Positions 22,098 to 31,453 of a stretch of 64,000 nucleotides of DNA are shown in pieces. Location: positions 1 to 64,000 of the forward strand of contig NCEA01000001.1 in NCBI GenBank assembly GCA_002280515.1, read 5' to 3'. Under the pieces are notes generated by a model. The model made no database searches. It was not told where the DNA came from and worked only from the letters and a program-made list of their open reading frames with translations. The translations under genes and the position numbers were made by a program. The stretch is from Rhodobacterales bacterium 32-67-9 (GTDB taxonomy: Bacteria; Pseudomonadota; Alphaproteobacteria; Rhodobacterales; Rhodobacteraceae). Position 1 is the stretch's first letter. Every line of letters starts with the position of its first letter.

Positions 22098-24424
22098 CAG
22101 AACCGCGTAGAGACGGTCAGATCGAAGTTCTGCTCCAGGTCGTAGCTTTCCTTGCCGATCGCCTTCGAGAAGTTGAACCGCAACGGTCCAAGCGCGGTGT
22201 CCCAGAAGATCGAGAAGCCGATCGAAGAGCGCAGGTGCATGTCGTCGTCGATCACGCCGCCGAGCGTATTGTCGAGCCCCCAGACCGAGCCGACGTCGGC
22301 GAAGAGGCCACCTGTGATGCCGTATTCCTCCGGCAGGCCGAGCGGAAACTCCGCTTCCAGCCGCGCAACGGCGAAGAAGTTGCCGCCGACCGCATCCTGG
22401 TTCGTCACGGTCAGGTCGCGCGGCCCGACGCCGTTCGGCTCGAACCCACGGATCTTTCCGTTACCGGTGAAGCGATCCACCAGCCGGCTGTCGCCGCCGC
22501 TGGTGACCACCGCACCGCCTTCGACCTCGGCCCTGAGCGTGACTTCCTCGCGGAACGCCTTCATCTGGTAGGAGGCGAGCGCAGTCGATTTGATCGACTG
22601 GATGTCGCCCCCTGCACCGGCGAAGTCCTGCCCGAATTCAAACCGTACCGACCGGTTCGGATCGAGGCCGCCGATCCGCGTGTCATAGGAATAGCGGTAA
22701 CCGAACGCGCTGGTCAGTTCGGCTCCACGCGCTTCCTCGTTCTTCAGAAGCTGAGAGGAGTTCACGTCAACATTGTAGATCTTGTCCTGCGACACCTTGT
22801 AGCTGAGTTCGAGGCGGCTGAATTCGCCGATCGGGAATTCGATCGACGGCGATACGCCGATCCGCTTTGTCGAGTAGAACGAATTATCGTTGTCTGTGGT
22901 TGTGTAGAAGGCATTGAACCGAAACTTCAGGTCGCGGTCGAGGAAGGCCGGCTCGACAAAGGTAACCGAGCTGTTCTTGTTATCCGTCCCGACCGCGATG
23001 TTGAGACTGACAAACTGGCCGCGCCCGAGGAAGTTCGACTCGCTGAGGCCGATATTGAAGCCGACACCGTTGGAGACCGAATAGCTCGCCCCGAAGGTGA
23101 GAGAGCCGGTCGGCTTTTCCTCGACGTTCACGTCAACGATGACCTGATCGCCCGCCGTACCCTGGCGCGTGTTGACGTCGGCGTTGGCGAAGAAGCCGAG
23201 CGCCCGCGTCCGTTCCGCGCCTTCGCGGATTTCGCGCGGGTTGAACGGATCGCCCTCGACGGTCCTGAACTGGCGCCGGATGACCTTGTCGAGCGTCGTC
23301 GCGTTACCCTCGATGTCGATGCGCTCGACGAAGACGCGCGGCCCCTTGGTCAGCGCGAAGGTAATGTCGAGCGTCTGTTCGCGTTCGTTGCGGGTGACGC
23401 GCGGCACGATGCTGAGGAAGTTCAGCCCCTGGTCGAGCGCGATCTTCTCCATCTTGCTGATCGTCGTGTCGACCGCCAGCGGCGAATAGGTAGCGCCGGG
23501 GCGGATCTTGACCACTGCGTCATAGGCGGCGGGGTCGACGCCTTCGTATTCGCTGACCGTCGTGACCTTGCCGAACTTGTAGCTCAGCCCCTCGCGCACC
23601 GCAAAGGTCAGGAAGAACCCGTCCCGTTCGCGCGAGAATTCGCGCGCGACGGAGAGAACCTGGAAGTCGATGTAGCCCCGCGCCCGGTAGAAGTCGGTCA
23701 GCACCTGCTTGTCGAATTCGATCCGGTCGGCGACATAGGTGTCGCGCTGGATGACGTTGCGCAGCAGTCCGGCCTGCTTGGTCCCGAGCACCTGGCGCAG
23801 GCGACGGTCAGAATAGGCGCGGTTGCCGGTGAAGCTCAGCCGTTCGACCTCGGTCACCTTGCCTTCGCGGATCTCGAAGGCCAGATCGACGCGGTTGCCG
23901 CCGCGGTCGATGACGCGCGGCTCGACCCGCGCGGCAAGGCGGCCGGCATCGGCATAGGCCTGGGTGATCGCCGCGGCGTCGGCTTCGGCCTGCGCCGCCG
24001 AATAGACCCGGCGCGCCTGCGACTTGACGATCTTGGCAAGGTCCTCGTCCTTGAGGCGCCGGTTGCCTTCGAAGTTCACGATGTTGACGACCGGATTTTC
24101 CCGCACCCGGATCACCAGCGTGCCGCCCGATGGGACAATATCCGCCGAAGCGAAGAGGCCGGAGCCGATCAGCCGCTGAACCGCGTCGTTGAGGGCCGCG
24201 TCCGACACCGTCTGGCCGCGCGCGATTCCCGCGATCTTGACGATCGTCGCGGGCTCGATCAGCTCGTTTCCTTCGACGGTTACGCTCGAAAAACTGTAGG
24301 TCTGCGCCCCGGCCGGGCTGAAGAGAAGCCCGCAAAACACGGCCAGAACGGCAAAAACCGCGACCCTGAGCCGGGCCGGCAAGCCAATGCCGTCAATCAA
24401 TCCCTTGCGCCCGTCCGCCAACAT
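22097..24424 (-). CDS. bamA: Outer-membrane protein assembly factor BamA
   Basis: A 775-residue Omp85 protein. After a long signal region (hydrophobic stretch AVFAVLAVFCGLLFSPAG near residues 22-39) come five POTRA repeats, the first beginning SFSSVTVEGNELIEPATIVK, then a C-terminal 16-strand beta barrel with GGGLFADVGSVW-like and FNIGLSESNFLGRGQFV segments. It ends in phenylalanine (TRF), the usual outer-membrane insertion signal. BamA is the catalytic core of the Bam complex. It heads a bamA-skp-fabZ-lpxA-lpxI-lpxB run; an upstream hairpin (24502-24525) may separate its transcription from the genes before it. Confidence 0.97.
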   Translation of the reverse strand: MLADGRKGLIDGIGLPARLRVAVFAVLAVFCGLLFSPAGAQTYSFSSVTVEGNELIEPATIVKIAGIARGQTVSDAALNDAVQRLIGSGLFASADIVPSGGTLVIRVRENPVVNIVNFEGNRRLKDEDLAKIVKSQARRVYSAAQAEADAAAITQAYADAGRLAARVEPRVIDRGGNRVDLAFEIREGKVTEVERLSFTGNRAYSDRRLRQVLGTKQAGLLRNVIQRDTYVADRIEFDKQVLTDFYRARGYIDFQVLSVAREFSRERDGFFLTFAVREGLSYKFGKVTTVSEYEGVDPAAYDAVVKIRPGATYSPLAVDTTISKMEKIALDQGLNFLSIVPRVTRNEREQTLDITFALTKGPRVFVERIDIEGNATTLDKVIRRQFRTVEGDPFNPREIREGAERTRALGFFANADVNTRQGTAGDQVIVDVNVEEKPTGSLTFGASYSVSNGVGFNIGLSESNFLGRGQFVSLNIAVGTDNKNSSVTFVEPAFLDRDLKFRFNAFYTTTDNDNSFYSTKRIGVSPSIEFPIGEFSRLELSYKVSQDKIYNVDVNSSQLLKNEEARGAELTSAFGYRYSYDTRIGGLDPNRSVRFEFGQDFAGAGGDIQSIKSTALASYQMKAFREEVTLRAEVEGGAVVTSGGDSRLVDRFTGNGKIRGFEPNGVGPRDLTVTNQDAVGGNFFAVARLEAEFPLGLPEEYGITGGLFADVGSVWGLDNTLGGVIDDDMHLRSSIGFSIFWDTALGPLRFNFSKAIGKESYDLEQNFDLTVSTRF

Positions 24425-24501
24425 GCTCTGCCCCCCGGGAATTATTCAATGCTCTCTGCGCAAAGTGAGTATCGGGAAAGCCGTACCTTGTCAAAAGGCT
24501 C

Positions 24502-24525
24502 GGCGCGGCCCCGTGGGACCGCGCC
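24502..24525. terminator. Hairpin between the 54-residue gene and bamA
   Basis: GGCGCGG and CCGCGCC flank a CCC/GGG inner stem with one mismatch and a short loop, 37 bases past the stop of the 54-residue gene. No T-run is visible. It may attenuate read-through from rseP into bamA or mark the boundary of two transcription units. Confidence 0.4.
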
Positions 24526-24561
24526 GTGAATTCGAACCATCGGAGAAGACGCGTTGCGCGC

Positions 24562-24726
24562 CTAGTTCATGAACTGGTTTTCAGGCGCCTGGAACTGCGC
24601 CATTTCGGCGCCGATCATCGCGCCGCCGGCAAGTCCGAGCACGATCGCCAGCGGGATCAGAATCCGGTCCAGCCCGAGGTCCATCACCAGCGAAAAACCG
24701 CGATATCCGCTCTGAATCATCTGCAT
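24562..24726 (-). CDS. Conserved-position 54-residue membrane protein between rseP and bamA
   Basis: The start at 24726 (MQMIQSGYRGFSLVMDLG) follows AAGGTACAGTCCC; a second ATG two codons later is possible. The centre is one hydrophobic segment, ILIPLAIVLGLAGGAMIGAEM, and the tail is QFQAPENQFMN. I do not recognise the family. Lying between the site-2 protease gene rseP and bamA, in the same direction, it may be part of the envelope biogenesis run. Longer frames upstream overlap the end of rseP and are unlikely. Confidence 0.6.
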   Translation of the reverse strand: MQMIQSGYRGFSLVMDLGLDRILIPLAIVLGLAGGAMIGAEMAQFQAPENQFMN

Positions 24727-24842
24727 GGGACTGTACCTTACGCTTACCGGGACGTTTGATCGAAAATGTAGGCGCCGAATATGGCAGCAATGCGGCGTGA
24801 CGGCGGCGGCAATGCGCTGCCGCAGCGCGGCAACCAGCCCGC

Positions 24843-26180
24843 CTAGCGGCAGAAGAGGTCGTTGGTCAACCCGAACAGCATCAGAGCGAGAACCAGCGTC
24901 AGCCCGACCGCCATCGCGGCATTCATGAAGCGGTCCGACGGCGGCTTTCCGGTGGCCCATTCGAAGGCGTGGAACACCAGATGCCCGCCATCGAGAACCG
25001 GGATCGGGAAAAGGTTCAGAAGCCCGATCGCAGTCGAAAGCGCCGCGATCAGCCAGACGAAGGAGGAAAGCCCCGCACTCGCCGCCGCTCCGGTCGCCTG
25101 GGCCATGCCAACGGGCCCGTTGAGGTTGCAGGTCGAGATCTTGCCCGACACCATCGAGGAGATCGCCGAAAAGGTCGTCTCGATGATGCCCCAGGTCTGG
25201 CGCACGCCGGATCCCAGCGCCTCGCCGATACCCGGCACCCGAGTCGCGGGGTCGAACATGAAACTGCCGGAAATCCCGATCTGGTAGCCGGTCTCCAGCC
25301 CGCCATCCTCGGCCGTGACCGGGCGTTCGCGCGGCTGGAGCCTGGTTTCAAACTCTGCCCCGTCGCGCCAGACGCGGAGCGTGATGGGCTGACCGCTGCT
25401 TTTCTTCACGATGGCCTGAAGATCGTCGAAACGCGGCGTCGGCGTGCCGTTCATCGAAAGAATGACGTCGCCCTCCCGTAGCCCGGCATCCATCGCGGCA
25501 CTTTTCGGCAGGACGGCGAGGATCAGCGCCGGGATCAGCGTCGGTCCGCTCACCGTCAGCTCCTGTCCGTCGCGCAGGACGCGGTAGTCGACGAGCGCCG
25601 CGTCGGGAAGCAGGTCCGCCGCTTCACCAAGCGCCTTGTAGTCCGGCGTCTCATGGCCCGCGACCGAGAGGATGCGGTCGCCCGGCATCAGGCCACTTTC
25701 GACCGGCAGGGGGCGTAGCGCCTCGATCTCCGGCGCGTCGGTGGCGACGCCGCTGACGAAGAGCATCGCCGCGAAGACGAGGATCGAGAGGACGAAGTTG
25801 AAGGCCGGCCCGGCAAAGACCGTGGCCGCCCGCGCCCAGAGCGGCGCGCCGTGCATCGTGTGGCGCCGTTCGTCGTCCGAGAGCCGCGACATGGTCGTCG
25901 CGTCGGCCCCGGCCGAGGCGGCATTCGCGTCGCCGAGGAATTTCACGTAGCCGCCGAACGGCACGGCGGCGACCTGCCAGCGGGTGCCGCGACGGTCCAT
26001 CCGGCTCCAGAGCACCGGGCCGAAGCCGAGCGAGAAGACCTCGGCATGGATGCCGGACCAGCGGCCGACGATGTAATGGCCGTATTCATGCACCGCGACG
26101 ATGATCGAGAGCGCCACGACGAAGGCGCCGGCGGTATAGGCGAAATCGCCGATCGAGGTCAGAAGGCCGGGAAAATCCAA
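24843..26180 (-). CDS. rseP: Membrane-bound zinc metalloprotease RseP (site-2 protease)
   Basis: A 445-residue intramembrane protease. The zinc-binding HEYGH motif is at residues 31-35 in the first transmembrane helix (IIVAVHEYGHYIVGRW), the second ligand aspartate is in NLFPIPVLDGGHL near the C terminus, and one or two PDZ domains lie between (SAAMDAGLREGDVILSMNG). RseP cleaves anti-sigma factors and remnant signal peptides. It sits between dxr, three bases away, and the 54-residue gene, ahead of bamA, the common order in proteobacteria. Confidence 0.97.
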   Translation of the reverse strand: MDFPGLLTSIGDFAYTAGAFVVALSIIVAVHEYGHYIVGRWSGIHAEVFSLGFGPVLWSRMDRRGTRWQVAAVPFGGYVKFLGDANAASAGADATTMSRLSDDERRHTMHGAPLWARAATVFAGPAFNFVLSILVFAAMLFVSGVATDAPEIEALRPLPVESGLMPGDRILSVAGHETPDYKALGEAADLLPDAALVDYRVLRDGQELTVSGPTLIPALILAVLPKSAAMDAGLREGDVILSMNGTPTPRFDDLQAIVKKSSGQPITLRVWRDGAEFETRLQPRERPVTAEDGGLETGYQIGISGSFMFDPATRVPGIGEALGSGVRQTWGIIETTFSAISSMVSGKISTCNLNGPVGMAQATGAAASAGLSSFVWLIAALSTAIGLLNLFPIPVLDGGHLVFHAFEWATGKPPSDRFMNAAMAVGLTLVLALMLFGLTNDLFCR

Positions 26181-26183
26181 TGC

Positions 26184-27365
26184 TCAGGTCCTGTCGGTTC
26201 CGCCGATCACCTCGCCCGCGATGCGGCGGGCGGATCGGTCCATGTCGAAGATGATATCGAGGCTCGCGGCCGGTTTGCCAAGACCGCCCTGCCCGGAAAG
26301 CCGGTCGAGCACGTCCTCGACCACGCCGGCCATGACGGTAAAGCCGATGCGCCCGGCGATGAAGGCGTCAAGCGCGGCTTCTTTCGCGGCGTTGAAGGCA
26401 GCGCCCGCCAACCCGCCCGCCGCCATCACCTCGCGCGCCAGCCGCAGGGCGGGATAGCGCGCCGGATCGGGGGCGGCGAAGGTCAGCCGACCGATCGCCG
26501 CCAGATCGAGCCGCGCGACGGGCAGATGTGCGCGGTCCGGCCAGTTCAGCGCATAGCCGATGGCATGGCGCATGTCCGGCGCCCCGAGGTGGCCGATCAT
26601 GCCGCCGTCGCGGAAGCTGACCACGGCATGAAGCAGCGATTCGGGGTGGACAAGAACCTCGATCCGGTCCGGGTCTATCCCGAAAAACTCTCTCGTCTCA
26701 ATGACCTCCATCGCCTTGTTGAACATGGAGGCGCTGTCGATGGTGATCCTTTGGCCCATGTCCCAGTTGGGATGGGTGGAAGCTTCGGCGACCGTCGCCC
26801 GGGCGAGGTCGTCGAGCGGCCAGTCGCGGAAGGCGCCGCCCGAGGCGGTGATGGTGATGCGCTCCACCGCCTCCATATCCTCGCCCACCAGCGCCTGGAA
26901 CACCGCCGAATGCTCGCTGTCGACCGGCAGGATACGGGCACCGTGGCGGGCGGCCTCGGCCATCAGCAGAGGACCGGCGGTGACGAGGCTTTCCTTGTTG
27001 GCAAGCGCCAGCGTCGCGCCGTGGGCCAGCGCCCGGAAACCGGGCGCGAGGCCGGCGGCGCCGACGATGCCCGACATGACCCAGTCGGCCGGCCGGTCGG
27101 CGGCTTCGGCCACCGCCGCGTCGCCGGCGGCCGCCGCGACCCCGGTCCCCGCCAGCGCGTCGCGAAGATCCGGCAAAAGTGCCTCGTCGGCGATGACGGC
27201 GATCTCGGGCCTGAGTTCCCGCGCCTGTTCAGCCAGCCGACGCACGTTCCGACCGGCGGTCAGCGCGATGACGCGGTAGGCTCCCGCCCCGCCCTGCCCG
27301 GTCAGAAGATCGAAGGTGCTTTCGCCGATCGACCCGGTGGCGCCAAAGACCGAGATGCTGCGCAT
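26184..27365 (-). CDS. dxr: 1-deoxy-D-xylulose 5-phosphate reductoisomerase
   Basis: A 393-residue NADPH-dependent enzyme of the MEP pathway that makes 2-C-methylerythritol 4-phosphate for isoprenoids. The nucleotide-binding loop is FGATGSIGESTFDLL at the N terminus. LANKESLVTAG, PVDSEHSAVFQAL and the metal/substrate block ITASGGAFRD are diagnostic. It lies between cdsA and rseP, three bases from each, in a compact operon that also supplies UppS with isoprenoid precursors. Confidence 0.97.
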   Translation of the reverse strand: MRSISVFGATGSIGESTFDLLTGQGGAGAYRVIALTAGRNVRRLAEQARELRPEIAVIADEALLPDLRDALAGTGVAAAAGDAAVAEAADRPADWVMSGIVGAAGLAPGFRALAHGATLALANKESLVTAGPLLMAEAARHGARILPVDSEHSAVFQALVGEDMEAVERITITASGGAFRDWPLDDLARATVAEASTHPNWDMGQRITIDSASMFNKAMEVIETREFFGIDPDRIEVLVHPESLLHAVVSFRDGGMIGHLGAPDMRHAIGYALNWPDRAHLPVARLDLAAIGRLTFAAPDPARYPALRLAREVMAAGGLAGAAFNAAKEAALDAFIAGRIGFTVMAGVVEDVLDRLSGQGGLGKPAASLDIIFDMDRSARRIAGEVIGGTDRT

Positions 27366-27368
27366 GGC

Positions 27369-28163
27369 TCAGAACCTGACAGCGGGCACATCGGTCAGCT
27401 GCGCCACCAGAAGCATGAAGAGCGCGGCGCCAAGAAGCCCGTCGAAGCGGTCCATCAGCCCGCCGTGGCCGGGGATCAGACTCGACGAATCCTTCACCCC
27501 CGCCTTGCGCTTGATCGCGCTCTCGGCGATGTCGCCAAGCTGCGAGGCGAAGGCGAGAAGCGCGGAAATCCACAGAAGGTCGATGCCGGCCGTCGAGATG
27601 CGCAGGAAGATGAGCCCGATCCCCGCCGCCGCGATCCAGCCCGCCACGGTGCCCGACCAGGTCTTCTTCGGGCTGAAGCGCGGCCAGAACTTCGGGCCGC
27701 CGAAGACGCGCCCGGCGAAATAGCCGGCGATATCGGTGACGACGACCACGAGGACCAGCCAGAGCAGCCACAAGAGCCCGTAGCCCTCGCGGAAGGCGAC
27801 AAGCCCGTAGCTCGCGATCATGATCATCGCGGCATAAAGCACAAAGTGGACCCGCATAGGCCGCTTCGGGCGCACCAGACCGAAGAGGGCCGGCACCACC
27901 AGCAGCGGCAGGAAGTAGGGGTTGTGCGAGACGAAGATCGCGCCGAGGATCACGGCGGCACCGGCGGCGAGCAAAAGCGCCTCGGCTGGACGGCCGGGGT
28001 CGGTCATCCGCGCCAGTTCCCAGATCATCAGCGCTCCGGCGACGGTCGCGAGCGCTGCGAACCACGGCCCGCCGAGCCAGACGAGGCCGAGCCCGCCCAC
28101 CGCCATCGCGACACCCGAGATCAGGCGCGGGGCGAGATCCCCCCATTTGCCGGGTTCGCTCAT
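27369..28163 (-). CDS. cdsA: Phosphatidate cytidylyltransferase
   Basis: A 264-residue polytopic membrane enzyme making CDP-diacylglycerol, the precursor of all phospholipids. Eight or so hydrophobic segments precede the CDP-diglyceride synthase signature: SPKKTWSGTVAGWIAAAGIG, followed by GHGGLMDRFDGLLGAALFM. The start at 28163 (MSEPGKWGDL) overlaps the uppS stop by four bases (ATGA); upstream codons in the same frame lie in uppS. Confidence 0.95.
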   Translation of the reverse strand: MSEPGKWGDLAPRLISGVAMAVGGLGLVWLGGPWFAALATVAGALMIWELARMTDPGRPAEALLLAAGAAVILGAIFVSHNPYFLPLLVVPALFGLVRPKRPMRVHFVLYAAMIMIASYGLVAFREGYGLLWLLWLVLVVVVTDIAGYFAGRVFGGPKFWPRFSPKKTWSGTVAGWIAAAGIGLIFLRISTAGIDLLWISALLAFASQLGDIAESAIKRKAGVKDSSSLIPGHGGLMDRFDGLLGAALFMLLVAQLTDVPAVRF

Positions 28164-28888
28164 GCCGTCAGCGCGCCGCCGTAGCGGCGTTCGCGCGCGT
28201 GGAAGCGCGACAGGATCGCCCCGAGTTCGTCGGCGGTGAAATCGGGCCACAGGGTCTCGGTGAATTCGTATTCGGCATAGGCCGACTGCCAGAGAAGGTA
28301 GTTGGAGATCCGCGTCTCGCCGGAGGTGCGGATCACGAGGTCGGGGTCCGGCAGGTCGTGGGTGTCGAGCCGCGCCTCGAGGGCCGCATCATCCACCGCC
28401 TCGGGCGCGATGCGCCCCGCTGCCACGTCCTCGGCAAGCTTGCGCGCGGCGCGCGCCAGTTCGTCCCGGCCGCCATAGTTGATCGCCACAGTCAGGTGCA
28501 GCCGGTCATTGCCCCTGGTCTTCTCCTCGATCCCGGCCATCAGCTTTTGCAGCTTCTTGTCGAGCCGGTAGCGGCTGCCGATGAACCGCAGGCGCACGCC
28601 CTCCGCCGAAAGCCGCTCCGCTTCGGACTGGATGTAGCGGGCGAAGATCGTCATCAGGCCGATGACCTCCTCGGTCGAGCGCTTCCAGTTCTCGGTCGAG
28701 AAGGCATAAAGCGTGAGATAGCGGATGCCGAGGTCGGGTGCCGCCTCGACGATGGTGCGCACGCGCTCCGCCCCCCGCCGGTGACCGACGAGGCGCGGCC
28801 AGCCGCGCGCGGTCGCCCAGCGTCCGTTGCCGTCCATTATGATGGCGACATGTGCCGGCGCGGCGCCCGTGATGTCCTTCGCGGCCAT
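28160..28888 (-). CDS. uppS: Undecaprenyl diphosphate synthase
   Basis: A 242-residue cis-prenyltransferase that builds the C55 lipid carrier for peptidoglycan and LPS. The catalytic aspartate is in IIMDGNGRWA (Asp19), and the substrate region contains YAFSTENWKRS and, near the end, RTSGETRISNYLLWQSAYAE. The gene follows frr by 33 bp and overlaps cdsA. Confidence 0.97.
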   Translation of the reverse strand: MAAKDITGAAPAHVAIIMDGNGRWATARGWPRLVGHRRGAERVRTIVEAAPDLGIRYLTLYAFSTENWKRSTEEVIGLMTIFARYIQSEAERLSAEGVRLRFIGSRYRLDKKLQKLMAGIEEKTRGNDRLHLTVAINYGGRDELARAARKLAEDVAAGRIAPEAVDDAALEARLDTHDLPDPDLVIRTSGETRISNYLLWQSAYAEYEFTETLWPDFTADELGAILSRFHARERRYGGALTA

Positions 28889-28921
28889 TGGCCCTGCCCT
28901 TTCCGGCCCCGTTGCAAGTCG

Positions 28922-29485
28922 TCAGACTTGCATGATCTCCGCCTGCTTGTCTTCCAGTGCCTTGTCGACGGCGGAGATCTGCCGATCGGTCAACCCCTGC
29001 ACCTCGTCGTGCCAGAACTTCTGATCGTCCTCGCTCATCCCGTCGCCCTTGGCCTTCTTGATCTGGTCCATGCCGTCGCGGCGCACGTTACGGATCGCGA
29101 CGCGGGCGCTTTCGGCATATTGCGCGGCAACCTTGGTCAATTCACGGCGGCGCTCCTCGTTAAGCTCGGGGATCGGCAGCATGATGATCGTGCCGTTGAG
29201 CTGCGGGTTGATGCCGAGACCGCTGTCGCGGATCGCCTTTTCGACCTTGCCGACAAGACCCTTGTCCCAGACGTTGATCGTGACCATGCGCGGCTCGGGC
29301 ACGTTGACGGTGCCGACCTGGTTGATCGGCGTCAGCGCGCCGTAGGCATCGACCATCACCGGCTCCAGCATGCTGGCCGAGGCGCGCCCGGTGCGCAAGC
29401 TGGCGAATTCGTGGCGCAGCGACACCATCGCGCCGTCCATCCGGCGTTCAAGATCGTCGATGTCGATTTCGATATCGTCTGGCAT
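28922..29485 (-). CDS. frr: Ribosome recycling factor
   Basis: A 187-residue factor that, with EF-G, splits ribosomes after termination. [20 protein letters not shown] and [20 protein letters not shown] are hallmarks, and [20 protein letters not shown] fits the long helical domain. It lies between pyrH and uppS as in most bacteria. Confidence 0.98.
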   Translation of the reverse strand: MPDDIEIDIDDLERRMDGAMVSLRHEFASLRTGRASASMLEPVMVDAYGALTPINQVGTVNVPEPRMVTINVWDKGLVGKVEKAIRDSGLGINPQLNGTIIMLPIPELNEERRRELTKVAAQYAESARVAIRNVRRDGMDQIKKAKGDGMSEDDQKFWHDEVQGLTDRQISAVDKALEDKQAEIMQV

Positions 29486-29559
29486 GGGAAAGTCCGTCTT
29501 GGGTCGTCAATCTACGTGTTCGCGCCCTTTATCACGAAAGGCGCGGGGAAGGATAGGTT

Positions 29560-30291
29560 TCAACCGCTGACGCGGGTGTATGTGCCATTACCGGACAGAA
29601 TCCCCCGGAAACCGCCGGGTTCGTCGAGCGAGAAGACGATGATCGGAAGATGGTTGTCGCGGGCCAGGGCGATCGCCGAGGCGTCCATCACCCCGAGATG
29701 CTTTTGCAGCACCTCGTCGTAGCTCACCGTATCGTAGCGTTTCGCGTCGGCGTGCTTCTTCGGGTCCTTGTCGTAGACCCCGTCCACCTTGGTGCCCTTG
29801 AAGATCGCCTGGCAGGCCATTTCGTTGGCCCTGAGCGTCGCGGCGGTGTCGGTGGTGAAATAGGGGTTGCCGGTGCCGGCTGCAAAGATGCAGACCCGCT
29901 TCTTCTCCAGATGCCGGACCGCGCGGCGGCGGATATAGGGTTCGCAGACCTGATCCATCGGGATCGCGCTGATCACCCTTGTATGGACGCCGAGCTCTTC
30001 CAGCGCCGCCTGCATGGCAAGCGCGTTCATCACGGTCGCGAGCATACCCATATAGTCGGCCGTCGTCCGCTCCATCCCCTGGGCGGAGCCCTGAAGGCCG
30101 CGGAAGATGTTGCCGCCGCCGATCACCATGCAGATCTCGACGCCAAGATCGTGGACCGACTTCACCTCTGCGGCGATGCGGGCCACCGTCGGGGGATGCA
30201 GGCCGTAGCCCTGATCGCCCATCAGGGCCTCACCCGATATCTTCAGAAGAACGCGCTTGTAGGTCACCTTGGGTTCTTCCGCCCCTGCCAT
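29560..30291 (-). CDS. pyrH: UMP kinase
   Basis: A 243-residue hexameric kinase that phosphorylates UMP. Typical motifs are [45 protein letters not shown] and the YDKDPKK loop. The start at 30291 ([13 protein letters not shown]) follows GGAGCGGAGA; the 35 upstream codons are not part of the family. It is the first gene of the envelope and translation run and is divergent from miaA. Confidence 0.97.
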   Translation of the reverse strand: MAGAEEPKVTYKRVLLKISGEALMGDQGYGLHPPTVARIAAEVKSVHDLGVEICMVIGGGNIFRGLQGSAQGMERTTADYMGMLATVMNALAMQAALEELGVHTRVISAIPMDQVCEPYIRRRAVRHLEKKRVCIFAAGTGNPYFTTDTAATLRANEMACQAIFKGTKVDGVYDKDPKKHADAKRYDTVSYDEVLQKHLGVMDASAIALARDNHLPIIVFSLDEPGGFRGILSGNGTYTRVSG

Positions 30292-30414
30292 TCTCCGCTC
30301 CACTTGCCGCCCCGATTGTTCCGGCGCAAAATGGAGGAATTCGACGGCAGGTTCAACCGGCGTCGGCGGGAAAGCGGCATCGGCGCGCGGCTGCACGTCC
30401 GGGCCGCGTTAAGG

Positions 30415-31305
30415 ATGGCGGTTACTTCACTGGATTTGCTGGAAAATATTGACCCGAAACAACCGGTGGTGATCGCCGGGCCGACGGCGTCGGGCAAATC
30501 CGCCCTGGCGCTGCGGCTGGCCGAGCGGCATGGCGGCGTGATCGTCAACGCCGATGCGTTGCAGGTCTGGTCCGCCTGGCGGATTCTGTCGGCGCGCCCG
30601 GCGGCGGCCGAGGAAGCCCGCGCGCCGCATCGGCTTTACGGGCATCTTGCCCCGGGCGCCGACTATTCGGTCGGCCACTGGCTGCGCGAGGTGGCGCCAC
30701 TTCTGGAAGGGCCGGACCGGCCGATCATCGTCGGCGGCACCGGGCTTTACCTCAGCGCGCTGACCGAGGGGTTGGCCGAGATCCCGCCGGTGCCGGGAAG
30801 CGTCCGCGCCGAGGCCGATGCCCGCCTTGCCGCCGAGGGGCCCGAGGCATTGCTCGCCGAGATCGACGCCGAGACCGCAGCGCGGATCGACCAGCGCAAT
30901 CCGGCCCGCATCCAGCGCGCCTGGGAGGTCGGCCGCGCCACCGGCCGCGGCCTTGCGGAGTGGCAGGACGGCACCGGCGCCCCGCTCTTGCCGCTCGGTC
31001 GCGCCACCGCCATCGTGCTCGACACCGACCGCGACTGGCTGGCCGACCGCATCGACCGGCGCTTAGACGCGATGGTGCGCGACGGCGCCCTCGCCGAGGT
31101 CCGCGCGGTGCTGGCAGACTGGGACCCCAAGGCGCTCTGGGCCAAGGCGATCGGGGCGCCGGAACTGGTCGCCTATCTGCGCGGCGAGACGCCACTGGAG
31201 GAGGCCGTTCGCGCCGCGCAGGCGTCGAGCCGGCAGTACGCCAAGCGCCAGCGCAGCTGGTTTCGTGGCCGGATGCGCGGCTGGACCTGGCTGCGTCCCG
31301 GGTGA
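30415..31305 (+). CDS. miaA: tRNA dimethylallyltransferase
   Basis: A 296-residue enzyme that adds the isopentenyl group to adenosine-37 of tRNAs reading U-initial codons. P-loop [11 protein letters not shown] is at residues 22-32, followed by [20 protein letters not shown] and the [13 protein letters not shown] block; [17 protein letters not shown] is also typical. Compared with the family the usual DSMQVY is DALQVW. The start at 30415 was chosen because the conserved region begins just after it; AAGG abuts the ATG, so the precise start is not certain. Confidence 0.95.
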   Translation: MAVTSLDLLENIDPKQPVVIAGPTASGKSALALRLAERHGGVIVNADALQVWSAWRILSARPAAAEEARAPHRLYGHLAPGADYSVGHWLREVAPLLEGPDRPIIVGGTGLYLSALTEGLAEIPPVPGSVRAEADARLAAEGPEALLAEIDAETAARIDQRNPARIQRAWEVGRATGRGLAEWQDGTGAPLLPLGRATAIVLDTDRDWLADRIDRRLDAMVRDGALAEVRAVLADWDPKALWAKAIGAPELVAYLRGETPLEEAVRAAQASSRQYAKRQRSWFRGRMRGWTWLRPG

Positions 31306-31453
31306 CATGCCGGCCACGCCCCGCCGATCTCGCTGATTCCGCATATTTTTCCCTTGGGATTTGCCGTTAGGCTGGCTATGATCGGCCGACCGCTCAGACC
31401 GACCCTCCTTGCGCCGCCCGACCTGCGCCGGCCCGACCCCGAGGACCCTGCCC

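Noticed and set aside
21698-24529. 943-codon plus-strand frame across skp and bamA
   Set aside because: It lies antisense to two clear genes and has shadow-type composition.
25851-28184. 777-codon plus-strand frame across rseP, dxr and cdsA
   Set aside because: Antisense to three well-supported genes; low-complexity composition.
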